64,000 bases of DNA, from the NCBI GenBank assembly GCA_002427885.1, contig DIZI01000022.1, positions 136,693 through 200,692 on the forward strand, written 5' to 3'. Every line of letters starts with the position of its first letter. Position 1 is the stretch's first letter. The notes beneath the pieces were generated by a model. It was given only the letters and a program-made list of their open reading frames with translations. It was not told where the DNA came from and did no database searches. Source of the stretch: Paludibacter sp. UBA6032. GTDB lineage: Bacteria > Bacteroidota > Bacteroidia > Bacteroidales > Paludibacteraceae. The position numbers and the translations under genes were made by a program. Below, piece after piece: positions 46,401 through 56,400 of the stretch.

Positions 46401-49400
46401 AATACCAATCATTATATTTTCCACATCGGAAATGGACGGATTTCCTACAATAGTTATTTTATTCAAAGGTTTACCGGAGTTAGTATCATAAGTCTCATAG
46501 GGTATTATATTCGACCAATTAGCTTTATTTCGTTTTAACTTAGCTTCTGTAAGAGTTTTAAAAGAAAAATCGAACATATTTTCAGGATACCAGACGATTT
46601 CCCGATCCGAAACTTTATCGCCAATATATACACCTTCAGGAGTTAATTTGAGCGGAATCTCGTATTCGTAATAGTTATTAACCATATCGGATCCGATACG
46701 TATAAAACAAGATAACTCATGATCACCTAATATACCGGGACCAATATCATCTATCAGTTTTTCAGCATGCACAAACATTTGCAGACGTTTGTACTGACGC
46801 ATATCGTAAGTTGTATTTTTGTAAACGGCTCTTGCATCGTTGGGTGCCAGACCTCTTACAATTAAAGCAAGAGCCTGCTCATTTTGTTGTAATAACTGTG
46901 GTTGTCCGGGATCTGTTTCGCGTGTGATTCCGGGAGGCAAGATATAATTTACCGGAGATTTATCTGCATTCTCTTCAATATTAACAGCCTGTACATCAAT
47001 ACTTCCATCAGCAGAAGGCATCTTTCCTTTTGGAAATAAATCTTTAGTATAGCTCCTCCATTCTCCACGAACCAGGTCGAGGGTAGCTAAGCGCAGGGTT
47101 GTTTCTTTTTCAAAATTGGTAAGGAACATTCGGATAAAACGTATGGACTTAAAATTTCGAATACTACCAATAGTTTCCTTACGATCATCCCTAATCGGAA
47201 TTTTAAACTGATACCAGGTAGTATTAGTTTCTTTATCAGTAATTTTATCAGTAATATAATTTTCACCAATATTCATTGAATTGCGGTTAATCTTCACTTT
47301 ATATTGATAATATTTTTCATATTCATTCAATGTATTATCATTATTAATATCTTCCACATCAGGCAATGAGGTTGCAGTTGTACCGAAATTTTCAGTAGAA
47401 TTGGTGGCATCAGGCGAATTTCCTTCCGTACCATTATAATGTTTGTATCTTGTTATAATATCTGCATTTGCATTATCCAGATCAGCTCCACGATAAAAAT
47501 GATAATTATCACCTGCAGGATCATTTATAGGAGAATAAGGATCAGCAAGCATTTTGGCCTTTTCGACATCTGAAATATTTGATTCAATGCCAGTTACATA
47601 ATTGCTATAAGTAGGGTATTTAAATTCATCGGCAGTTGACAAGCCATCCAAACCAACATCCTGATATTTTCTGGAACCCGGTGAATTATCAAATGCATTT
47701 ACGGTTGACTGAGTTTTTGGCACTCTTCCCCAAACCGTGGTATCTGTTTTAGTAGGGTCACCATCAATTGGCAAACCATTTTCAAAAGCTTTTTTACCAT
47801 CTTTCAGAATATCTTCGCTTATATCTCCCAGATCAAAGTACAAGTCACCACCTTTATTTGTACTTAATGAATCATTTTCTTTAACAAACGGATCCATCAT
47901 CCAAAATTCTATATATTCTATATTGGAAGTTTCGAAATCGGAATTATCTAATTTCCTCATTATTCCACCCCAGCGTTTTTTAGGATTTGACAATGTTCCA
48001 TCGGGATTCATACCATCGACATCTAAATTATATGGTCCTCGTTCGTTTGGATAAAACGTTAAATTCATGATGGTCATTCTCGAATTTTGAGTAGCCAATG
48101 TCTCCCGGTTTGGAAATATCTCTTGCAAATAAACATCTCGAGTCAAATTATTTTTTTTAGATAGTTCATTGTTTCGTAAATTTGCAGGAGTTGAAGTAGA
48201 CTCTCCATTTAAAACCGGATCAACATAATACCATGCTAACAGTGCCCTGTTTTTCCCATAATCAATATTATCACTTTTAGCAGCTTCAGGGAAAAGTACT
48301 TTCGTCCGATCCGGGTTCGGATCATAAGGTGTACTGGCCAAATACCAGTTAACAGGATAATGTATATCGATGGAGGTTTTAGTCGATTCGAAATCATCAA
48401 TATAAGCTAAACCCGATGGACTAACCACTTTGGAGTGACCCGGAATTAACTGCGCATATTCTGCATTCAGTGCAATGGTAGATGGTTTGGTTGCATTAAC
48501 AAAAGGCAATTTATCGAGCATATTGGTAAGCCATTGCGATTCTGTACGCCACGATGTATTCATACCCCAAATCGTATTGGAAATAGGCTCACTTCCGGTA
48601 TTTACCTTTGTTGTAAGCGGCATTTCAGAAAGATGCATTACAGTACCACCTAAACTAAAATCTTTACTGAACTGATACTCCAAATGAGTTCCAACCAACG
48701 ATTTACGCTGCATGCTGAACATCGACTGATTCTCCAGTTTTACATCTATTTTAGTGCCCGATTCTATCAACGATTGATTTATAATGGTAACTGTCCCCAT
48801 CGTATAATCTACCGTATAATCCACATTTTCAACTAATATAGCACCTCCGGCAGTAACAGTAACCGATCCACGGGGAACATTCATTGCATTTAATCTGATT
48901 TCGGAACCAGAAGAGGCTTTGTATTCTCCGACTAAGCGGAATTTATTTTTTTCGCTGTATTCTTGTGCCACAACCAGGGTGGAATCATATAATTCCTGAT
49001 ACACATATTTATTGGCAATAAGCGAGTCACCAATCGCTTTCCGTAGATTCGATCCAAAAGGCTCGAGCACCGGAAAAATAATTCTCCCCGAAGTTGGAAG
49101 TACTGTATACCCATCAATAAAATCAAATTTTCCATCGGAGTTCGGATTATTTTTTGAATCCAGCCTATCCAGTTTTAATGCTTGCAACAAAATTTGGTTT
49201 TTAATATTCCCTTCTGTAATATACTGCATATCTGTCCCAATCGAATCATTCCGGTAGACAATATTCAATTTAAAATTATCAGGTTGAATCTGCATGGCTC
49301 CCAAATTATAAACATTCTTCATCATTAAATCCCAAATCTTTAACTGGGGTGATTGTGAAGTCCCTTTCAATAATTTTACTACCAATGCATTGGGTGCTGT

Positions 49401-50903
49401 TACAGCATCGGTCGAGAATTCCCCAACCTGATATACCTGTCCGCCATAATTGTATTCATAAGCCACTCCCAATACTTCATCGGGATTCAGGGCATTGCGC
49501 AAAGAAATAATACCCAACGTTTTATTAATCGTATATTCGGAAGGGTCAAGACGACGTGCACTTTCTATTTTTTCGTAATCTTCGCCCCCGTTGAAACCAA
49601 TTAGGCCAGCCGTTGAAGTAAAATCTGCCAAAACTGAATTTGTTTTCTGGATATCCCTAAAACCAGTCAGACCTGTAACTTCATCGTAAAGTGTATTGGA
49701 TTTATTACTGGGAACCTGGCTACCGTTTGGTTTCCAATAACTGTTATCAATATTCCTGGCCTGATTTTCACCTAAATCCATAAAAGCGACAATATTTCGT
49801 GCCTGATCATAGATACCACGCTTATTAGTCACCCACACTTCCACCCTGTCACCAATTACAACTCCGGTTGAAAAATTAGGTAACTTGCTCATCCAGTTTT
49901 CATAATTATCCCTGAAGAAATGCCCTAAAAAGAAATGTCTGTTTTCGTCATAACTATCTATGTTCACCTCAAATTTAGTTGTTTGAGCGCCGCCTTTTGA
50001 ACTTACCGTTTGCGTTTGGGACTCCTGCTGGGAAGCTATGGCCGTCACATTCAGTTTGCCAAACTGCATTTCGGTTTTTATTCCAAACAAAGCTGTACTT
50101 CCGCTTATCAACGAACTGTTAAGTTGCATACTAACATTACCGGCTTCAATGCTTTTTATAATGTCATCTTCTTTTCCTTTATAGGCAAGTTTCACCATTT
50201 TCTGGTCGAAGTCGAAGCTGGATTCTGTATTGTAATTCAGTCCAAAATTAACTTTATCACCCACCGAACCGGTAACGTTCAGTTGAATTTTTTCATTGAA
50301 GTCGAAAATATTCGATTTCCGCATTCGTTCTGTTAAAGCGGGATTTTCAATGGAATTACTCTTAAATCCGAAAATCAATTCAGCCGAACCCTGCGTTTTA
50401 ATTTGCACACCTCCGGGACCGAAAACTTTATCTGCCGGACCTATATTGAACTTCATGTCAGAAACAGAAAACTTATCTTCGTTATTAACTTCGGATTTTG
50501 CATTTTTATCTCTCCAATAGCGCTGCATTTCCTGTTTGGCCGAATAATTCTTATATTCCTGATCGGTCATCAAAAAAGGCGTGGCAATCTCCGTATTACC
50601 AACAAAAGTTCGTAATATGTAATTGCCTGTTTTGGTATCGTATTCCACCACGGATTTTACGTTGTCGGGCTTAGGTGCGTCCATGGGATAAACCTTATTC
50701 AGATCTTCGTAAGTATCCTGTTCGTATTTTTTTATGGGAAATTGAGGAAGGACCTGTTTATTAGTATCTGTAGGAGCAACCTTTTCGCCTTCATTTTGAA
50801 CTTCAAATGCTGGATGCGTGGCAGCACTTACAAACATGTAAGTAGAACTGAGTATAATACTACAGATAAGAATAACAGGAAATATCTTTTTTCTAAAAAT
50901 CAT
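43443..50903 (-). CDS. sprA: T9SS outer-membrane translocon SprA (Sov)
   Basis: Giant outer-membrane beta-barrel through which T9SS cargo proteins leave the cell. The 2486-residue length, the signal peptide (MIFRKKIFPVILICSIIL ... VSAATHP) and internal family segments such as FGPGGVQIKTQGSAELIFGF, GEIWVNELRMSE and DPANVAVTYAYTETNQHS identify it. The usual Bacteroidota neighbour ruvA lies 134 bases upstream on the same strand. It is intact, so the CTD proteins at 6597 and 25129 could be exported by this system. The remaining T9SS genes (porK, L, M, N, U, V) are not in the window. Confidence 0.96.
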   Translation of the reverse strand: MIFRKKIFPVILICSIILSSTYMFVSAATHPAFEVQNEGEKVAPTDTNKQVLPQFPIKKYEQDTYEDLNKVYPMDAPKPDNVKSVVEYDTKTGNYILRTFVGNTEIATPFLMTDQEYKNYSAKQEMQRYWRDKNAKSEVNNEDKFSVSDMKFNIGPADKVFGPGGVQIKTQGSAELIFGFKSNSIENPALTERMRKSNIFDFNEKIQLNVTGSVGDKVNFGLNYNTESSFDFDQKMVKLAYKGKEDDIIKSIEAGNVSMQLNSSLISGSTALFGIKTEMQFGKLNVTAIASQQESQTQTVSSKGGAQTTKFEVNIDSYDENRHFFLGHFFRDNYENWMSKLPNFSTGVVIGDRVEVWVTNKRGIYDQARNIVAFMDLGENQARNIDNSYWKPNGSQVPSNKSNTLYDEVTGLTGFRDIQKTNSVLADFTSTAGLIGFNGGEDYEKIESARRLDPSEYTINKTLGIISLRNALNPDEVLGVAYEYNYGGQVYQVGEFSTDAVTAPNALVVKLLKGTSQSPQLKIWDLMMKNVYNLGAMQIQPDNFKLNIVYRNDSIGTDMQYITEGNIKNQILLQALKLDRLDSKNNPNSDGKFDFIDGYTVLPTSGRIIFPVLEPFGSNLRKAIGDSLIANKYVYQELYDSTLVVAQEYSEKNKFRLVGEYKASSGSEIRLNAMNVPRGSVTVTAGGAILVENVDYTVDYTMGTVTIINQSLIESGTKIDVKLENQSMFSMQRKSLVGTHLEYQFSKDFSLGGTVMHLSEMPLTTKVNTGSEPISNTIWGMNTSWRTESQWLTNMLDKLPFVNATKPSTIALNAEYAQLIPGHSKVVSPSGLAYIDDFESTKTSIDIHYPVNWYLASTPYDPNPDRTKVLFPEAAKSDNIDYGKNRALLAWYYVDPVLNGESTSTPANLRNNELSKKNNLTRDVYLQEIFPNRETLATQNSRMTIMNLTFYPNERGPYNLDVDGMNPDGTLSNPKKRWGGIMRKLDNSDFETSNIEYIEFWMMDPFVKENDSLSTNKGGDLYFDLGDISEDILKDGKKAFENGLPIDGDPTKTDTTVWGRVPKTQSTVNAFDNSPGSRKYQDVGLDGLSTADEFKYPTYSNYVTGIESNISDVEKAKMLADPYSPINDPAGDNYHFYRGADLDNANADIITRYKHYNGTEGNSPDATNSTENFGTTATSLPDVEDINNDNTLNEYEKYYQYKVKINRNSMNIGENYITDKITDKETNTTWYQFKIPIRDDRKETIGSIRNFKSIRFIRMFLTNFEKETTLRLATLDLVRGEWRSYTKDLFPKGKMPSADGSIDVQAVNIEENADKSPVNYILPPGITRETDPGQPQLLQQNEQALALIVRGLAPNDARAVYKNTTYDMRQYKRLQMFVHAEKLIDDIGPGILGDHELSCFIRIGSDMVNNYYEYEIPLKLTPEGVYIGDKVSDREIVWYPENMFDFSFKTLTEAKLKRNKANWSNIIPYETYDTNSGKPLNKITIVGNPSISDVENIMIGIRNNSKDIKSGEIWVNELRMSEFDESGGWAAMGNLAVGLSDLGSVNLSGRIETAGYGSLESNVMDRRMDDLYQMNFSTSLELGRFLPKEAKLQIPAYFSYSNETLSPKYNPLDQDVLLSDALNNANSQAEKDSISQMSQTVATSKSFNISGAKLNIKSKTPQFYDPANVAVTYAYTETNQHSAEIEKNMAKTERVSLDYNYSFNSTPWEPFKDSKTLAKPLFKIIKDFNLNYLPSSLSFNTNMNRQFSQVKLRDLNVTSTPASVGNTLDMNYSKDFMWNRQFDIKYDLSRSIKFSLQTAMNASIIEPTNHLPEINPDYYNEWRDSVWSSIRKLGTPYTYQQVFSASWNLPINKIPIFDWVTANASYNSTYNWNRTAQVKGADLGNIASSMGAWQADGTFNFENFYNKSRYLKEVNQRFSSQVMNRSVSKFVSKTYTQNVNLVKNKLLTINHRLGSEKFKFTAVDKTGKQIPLIYKTKNATTLEITPNIDLDSVLLTVVSLDPSVLSPTKATFDFVARALMMVRRASFTYRQSNSTVLPGFFPNPDFLGQQNMNGVYAPGYAFVFGFQEPNLIQNALDNGWLNGDTLLVNSPATTAFTSDLDLKATLEPIPGFKIDLSAKRYTASNTSVQFMYNGMPSTFTGSYNITLMALSTAFKPTGTAEQNYNSEVFNTFLANREIIKNRLNNSFNNGDVPTNGFMKGNVLTNTDLINNHGYNLNSADVLIPAFLAAYTGKDVTTMDTNPFLSILNILPNWRVSYDGLSRIDWIKNNFNSISLTHAYTCRYSIGSYTSYSTWVAMGGDNNDLGYVRDVQTDNPIPSSPYDISNVSLTEQFSPLIGINAALKNSMTAKMEYRKQRNLALNLSSTQLIESATDEFVVGLGYLVKDFDVILKLKNNTQTKVKNDLKLSADLSYKDIKTLLRKVDENITQASSGNKLFTLKIIADYVFSSKVNIQLFYDKQSSSPLISSSFPVSSSNFGVSFKFMLTR

Positions 50904-51037
50904 AGATAATTAATGTCAAAAGTCTTCATTGCACTTTTGTTAATTGATTGTCCCGAAAGCATTCAGGAATTTAATTTTATGATTGGATCCTGACAATTGA
51001 TTTACTGATTGAGGTTTTTCAAATTGGAAATGATCGG

Positions 51038-51628
51038 TTACATCATTTTCAGTGCTAATTTAATCAATTGTTCCACTTTGAGAGTCGGTTCATCTTTCAA
51101 AATCCGATCTACTGTCTTTTGAGAGGCGGCTGAAGCATATCCTAACATTATCAGGGCTGAAACCGCTTCTTCTTTCTTCTCATTTTGAGCATTCATGATT
51201 ACATTTGGAAATTCGCTGCCTCCTACTCCTTTAACTATTTTATCTTTCAAATCTACAATAATCCGTTGAGCCGTCTTGGTTCCGATACCTTTTATCGCAT
51301 TCAAAGCCACCACATTGCCCGAAGCAATCATTTCCTGAATTTCCTGAGCTGTATATGATGACATAATTACCCGGGCTGTATTGGCTCCGATTCCGGATAC
51401 GGAAATCAATAATAGGAAAAGTTGACGTTCACTTTTAGAAAGAAAACCATACAAAATATAGGCATCTTCGCGAATAGCTTCATAGACAAATAATTTTGCC
51501 GAAGTTTGTCCTCCTAAAACCGTAAAAGTTGGCAAAGATATATGAATAAAATAACCCACCCCCACACTCTCAAGCACAACATTAGCCGGTGTCAGTTCTG
51601 TTATTTCCCCTTTTATATAATCAATCAT
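51038..51628 (-). CDS. ruvA: Holliday junction branch migration protein RuvA
   Basis: DNA-repair protein of 196 residues that binds four-way junctions and loads the RuvB motor. The N-terminal OB fold (MIDYIKGEITELTPANVVLE), the tandem helix-hairpin-helix motifs (LLISVSGIGANTARVIMSSY and LNAIKGIGTKTAQRIIVDL) and the C-terminal RuvB-binding three-helix domain are present. sprA follows and probably shares its transcript. A well-formed promoter is seen at 51673-51704. Confidence 0.97.
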   Translation of the reverse strand: MIDYIKGEITELTPANVVLESVGVGYFIHISLPTFTVLGGQTSAKLFVYEAIREDAYILYGFLSKSERQLFLLLISVSGIGANTARVIMSSYTAQEIQEMIASGNVVALNAIKGIGTKTAQRIIVDLKDKIVKGVGGSEFPNVIMNAQNEKKEEAVSALIMLGYASAASQKTVDRILKDEPTLKVEQLIKLALKMM

Positions 51629-51672
51629 TGGGTTCTGTTTTGATGATTCTGAAAAGAATAATTTTTAACATG

Positions 51673-51704
51673 CAAAGATACAGATTAATTGTGAGTAGCA
51701 CAAA
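51673..51704 (-). promoter_or_regulatory. Promoter of ruvA-sprA
   Basis: Read on the minus strand, TTTG (51704-51701) and TATCTTTG (51680-51673) match the -33 and -7 elements of the Bacteroides vegetative promoter with a 20-base spacer. The start codon of ruvA is 44 bases downstream. This is the only promoter in the window where I see both elements clearly. Confidence 0.7.
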
Positions 51705-52036
51705 AACAATAATTTTGGCTGATATTTATGAAAGTATGAAATGAATAACGCTTTAATGAAATAAAAAGTACAATCGAAAAGTTAAATTGAACAAAGACAT
51801 TGAACAATAATCATTATTTTCATTCATTTTCTGCTTTGTGGTTGGAATTATCCAATGCTATAGGGATATAGATACATCGAATAAAAAAGAGGAAAATATT
51901 AAAACAGTATGCCGATTTCGACCTGCTGTTTTCATTTTGTTATTAATGTCATAATACATAAGGAATTATTCTCACTATAATTGAAAAATGAATTCAACAT
52001 AGAAATACCAAACACAACGCTAAAAATTAATATTAA
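51705..52036. other. AT-rich spacer between ruvA and the glycosyltransferase gene
   Basis: No ORF of credible coding character, RNA gene, terminator or repeat was recognised in this stretch. Confidence 0.5.
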
Positions 52037-52774
52037 TCATTTGATTTTAAAATTATTATATAAATCAACAAAAGCATTTAATTTGGCTACTTTAAATTTG
52101 AAAAGATCTCTTTCAATAAAGCCATAAATATTCGAGTAATACGGACCGCATGCATGAAAGCAGGTTATGTTTTTAATTATTCCGGATCTCAAATTCAATT
52201 TTGAATACATCAACCTACGTAATTTTCCATCCTCACCTTTACCCATATTTAATCTGGATAAATTAAATCGAAATTTTATTTTTACATATTCTTTACGTCG
52301 AAGAATTGCACACCATCCACCGGTTTGTCCTTCAGATATTGTTAAGCCATATTTTTCAATATCAACATAATATTGTTGATCCGGTTTTCCTCCATTTGTA
52401 TGCTCATTTTGAATAACATCCAGTGCCAGAAATCCAAAATCAGGAAAATTATCGAGATATTTGACCATTAGTAAATCAAAATTTTTCGGAAATTCTATCA
52501 CATCATCATCGATGATAATTATATAATCGCCTTTACTTCTGTTTAAAAGTTTTTTATACTCATTCAGACCTTTATTCCTTTTATTATATATTACTTTTAA
52601 ATTCTTATCATCATTTTGACGTTTTCTTAAAGCTTCTACTGTTCCATCATCAGAACCATTATCAATTAAAAGAAATTGATAGACACAGTTTTCTGAAATA
52701 TTTTGATAAAACGAATCAAGGCACATTTCCATAAACTGTCTTCTATTCCAGGTCAACATTACAAAAGAAATCAT
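52037..52774 (-). CDS. Family 2 glycosyltransferase (orphan)
   Basis: 245-residue GT-A fold transferase that would move a sugar from a nucleotide donor to an unknown acceptor. The opening SFVMLTWNRRQFMEMCLDSF, FLLIDNGSDDGTVEAL and the metal-binding IIIIDDDVIEF are GT2 signatures. A basic C-terminal part follows, with no membrane helix. The gene stands alone, flanked by about 400 and 660 bases of non-coding AT-rich DNA, and no other polysaccharide or LPS synthesis genes are adjacent. The start ATG at 52774 begins immediately with the first beta strand, as expected. It may have been acquired separately, but no mobility gene supports that. Confidence 0.85.
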   Translation of the reverse strand: MISFVMLTWNRRQFMEMCLDSFYQNISENCVYQFLLIDNGSDDGTVEALRKRQNDDKNLKVIYNKRNKGLNEYKKLLNRSKGDYIIIIDDDVIEFPKNFDLLMVKYLDNFPDFGFLALDVIQNEHTNGGKPDQQYYVDIEKYGLTISEGQTGGWCAILRRKEYVKIKFRFNLSRLNMGKGEDGKLRRLMYSKLNLRSGIIKNITCFHACGPYYSNIYGFIERDLFKFKVAKLNAFVDLYNNFKIK

Positions 52775-53434
52775 ATAATTAATGCTTTAGTAAAAAAATC
52801 ATTGTCTAGAGAAATCAGTATACTCAAAAGTATACACATCGTATATATCTGTTATACCGGTATTTAACAACAAGAAAAAGCCATTCTGATTAACTATTTT
52901 ATTATCAGTTTTCATATAACTCCTGAATTTCAGATTAACGATACAAATGTAAAAAATAAATTTTGATGTTTAATCAGTTAAACCAGAAAGGTACACAAAC
53001 GCTTCTGTATTTTTCAACTTGAACATATGGAAATACGAAGATTTTTGTTAATCAAATATCCGCTTAAATTAATAACATAAATGAGTGGCAAACTAATGGA
53101 TAGATTCATTCACTTATAAAATTCCAACTAGCCGGGAACAATATGAATCTGCATCATTAAAACTGTAACAAAAAGCAGTCTTTAAATTACAAAACAATTA
53201 AGAAAAGGGTCCAAAATAAACAACTAAGAAATCTTCAATATTAAGCTCAAATATTTTATCAATATTTATGCGAAACTCACACTTTTCAGTTATCTTGCGC
53301 AATATTTCAGGCTATAATTTACATAACATATCGAAGAATTGTTGAATGATTTTAGCATAGTAAATACTCAACTCTTTTTTTTATTTAAATAAATCGTGTA
53401 ATTAAAATTATAAAACAGTATAACATTTCATTTT
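52775..53434. other. Long AT-rich spacer between glycosyltransferase and putA
   Basis: No gene is visible. Short palindromes occur (GTATAC twice near 52820-52835; ATACCGGTAT near 52854-52863). CAAATGTA at 52944-52951 could be a minus-strand -7 box (TACATTTG) for the glycosyltransferase, without a matching -33. No promoter for putA can be pointed out with confidence. Confidence 0.4.
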
Positions 53435-56400
53435 ATGGAAAAAGTCAGCACCACAGAAGTCCTCCATTGGGCAAAAGATTTTCTTTCAAAATCGGAACAG
53501 GAAATTACCGGAGATGAATTGAAAGAGCAAAAGAAATATGCCATATTGATTCAAAATCCGAATGACAAAACGCTTCTTTCCAAGCTATTGGATGAGTCAT
53601 CCCAAATTCACGACAACAAAATACTGGCCCGCCGAATGAAATTGCTTATAGAGCGCTACGGTGTCCCTGAATTTTTCAGCAAGTCGGATAATATGATGCT
53701 GCGTCTCTTCACCTCCTTTGGTTATTTGTTCGATTTTATTGCTGTACCACTTTTCAAACAACGATTGCGTTCCGATACTTCGAAAGTGATTATAAACGAA
53801 AAACCATCCCTGCTAAATCATCATTTAAGCGAACGAAGAAAACAACATATTGGTCAAAATGTAAACCTTTTAGGTGAAGTCGTTCTGGGTGACGGCGAAG
53901 CGAATCACCGCTACAGTCATTATCTCGAAGCATTGAAAGATTCCCGAATAAATTACATTTCCATCAAAATTTCCGGAATTTACGCACAGATAAATCCACT
54001 TAATTACGCACAAAACAAAGCGGATCTTTGCGAACGTCTGATTCGGATTTACCAACAAGCCATCGATTTCCCTTATATTGATGAGCAGGGAAAGCCTGAA
54101 TCCAAGTTTGTCAATCTCGATATGGAAGAATATAAGGATACTGAGTTGACTATTGACGTTTTTAAAACCGTGTTGAGCCTGCCTCAATTTAAAAATTATT
54201 CAGCCGGAATAGTAGTACAGGCTTATTTACCTGATGCATGGAATTTTCAAACGGAACTCTTACAGTTTGCCAAAGAACGGGTTGCTGCAGGAGGTGTTCC
54301 TCTTAAAATGCGACTGGTTAAAGGAGCTAACCTGCAAATGGAATCCATCATTTCATCCCTGAAAGGCTGGGAAAATCCGGTATTAGGATCTAAAGTGGAA
54401 GTTGACGCTAATTATTTACATATTCTGGACAGGGCACTAGAGCCCGAAAATGCGAAGGTGATGCGAATCGGAGTAGCTTCACATAATTTCTTCAGCATTG
54501 GTTATGCCTATTTACTGAGCAAAAAAAATAAAGTGGAAGAACAGGTTACTTTCGAGATGCTCGAAGGCATGGCTAACCACCTGCCACGTGTGATGCGAAA
54601 TCTGGGGAAACAAATAATATTGTACACACCGGTAGTAAAAAACGAACATTTTCTGAATGCAGTATCTTATCTGGTACGCCGGTTGGACGAAAATACTGGT
54701 GTCGATAATTTCCTGAGTTATTCGTTTAATCTGAAATACGACAGTAAGCAATGGAATTTCTTACAAAAACAATTTATTGAAGCCTTCGAATTAAAAGATA
54801 AAATAGTAGCCAAACCGCTCAGAACGCAGGACAGAAATAAGAAGTCGGTAGTAGGTAGTTTGGAGTCGGTAGCCCGTAGTTTTCATAACGAACCCGACAC
54901 CAATTTTGATTTAAGACAAAACCGCATGTGGTCGGAAACGATACGGAATCAATGGAAAAAGACTAAGTCGGATGCTGCATATCAAATTCCCATCCAGATT
55001 GGTGATAAGGAACTGTTTTCAGAAAAGAAATTCCGTTACATCGATCACAGCCAATCTGACGAAGTTTGTGTCTGCGAAGCCAGTTTATCAAATCTTGAAC
55101 AAATAAAGGAAATTGTTTCAAAGGCTGACTCCGATGTTTCGGGTTGGAGAAAAACAACGCTTGAAAAACGTTCAAGGATTTTGTTACAGGTTGCAGAAAA
55201 CCTGAACAACAACCGTGGAAATCTGATAGGCTGTATGTCGGCCATCACCGGAAAAACATTTCTGGAAGGCGACGTGGAAGTTTCAGAAGCCACCGATTTT
55301 TGCAGATATTACCCTTTTACAATGAAAGCTTTCGAAGAGCTTGACACAATTTCGTACAAACCGAAAGGTATAATACTGGTCATTCCACCCTGGAATTTCC
55401 CTTTGGCAATTCCCGTAGGTGGTGTTGCAGCAGCACTTTCAGGAGGAAATACCGTTATTTTAAAGCCGGCTACGGTTGCTTTACCGGTTGCATGGGAATT
55501 TGCTAAATGTTTTTGGGATGCAGGAGTACCGAAAGATGGACTTCAGATTGTATGTACCGATGGCCGGGAACCATTGAATTACCTCACGGCTCATTCTCTT
55601 ATTCAACACATTATCTTAACAGGAGGAACAGATACGGCTTATCGCTTATTAGAAAACAATCCTTCATGTCCGCTTTCGGCTGAAACTGGTGGAAAAAATG
55701 CCATCATACTTACTGCCAGCGGAGACCGCGATCATGCTATTCAAAATATCGTAACATCCGCTTTCAGTAATGCGGGACAGAAATGCTCGGCCTGTTCGCT
55801 CTTGTTGCTCGAAAAAGAAGTATATAACGATCCTGATTTCAAGATAAAACTGACGGATGCTGTAAAAAGTATTCAAACGGGTGGAGTCTGGAATGGCGGT
55901 AATATTGTCGGACCCATGATCACATCCGAAAACGACAAATTACTGCATGCTGTTAATAATCTTGAGGAAGGTGAATGGTGGCTGGTGAAACCTGAGTTCG
56001 TAGATGAAAAACATTTCATCCTCAAACCAAGTGTAAAATGGGGCGTTAAGCCGGAAAGTTACACTTTTAAAAATGAATTATTTGCACCCCTTTTGGGTGT
56101 TGTTTGTATTGACAATTTAGAACAAGGCATTCAATACGTTAATGGCGGAGAATATGGTTTAACTTCTGGGTTACAAAGTCTGGACGAAAATGAGCAGGCT
56201 ATCTGGAAAAACAGCATCGAAGCCGGAAACTTATATATTAATCGGGGTATCACGGGTGCAATTGTCAATCGCCAGCCTTTTGGCGGCATGAAACGTTCAG
56301 CCTTTGGTGGTGGCATAAAAGCCGGTGGAAGGAATTATGTTTCGTGTTTTGTCAATATCACTGAAAATCCAAAATTGGAGAACGCAGCTTCGGAGAACAA

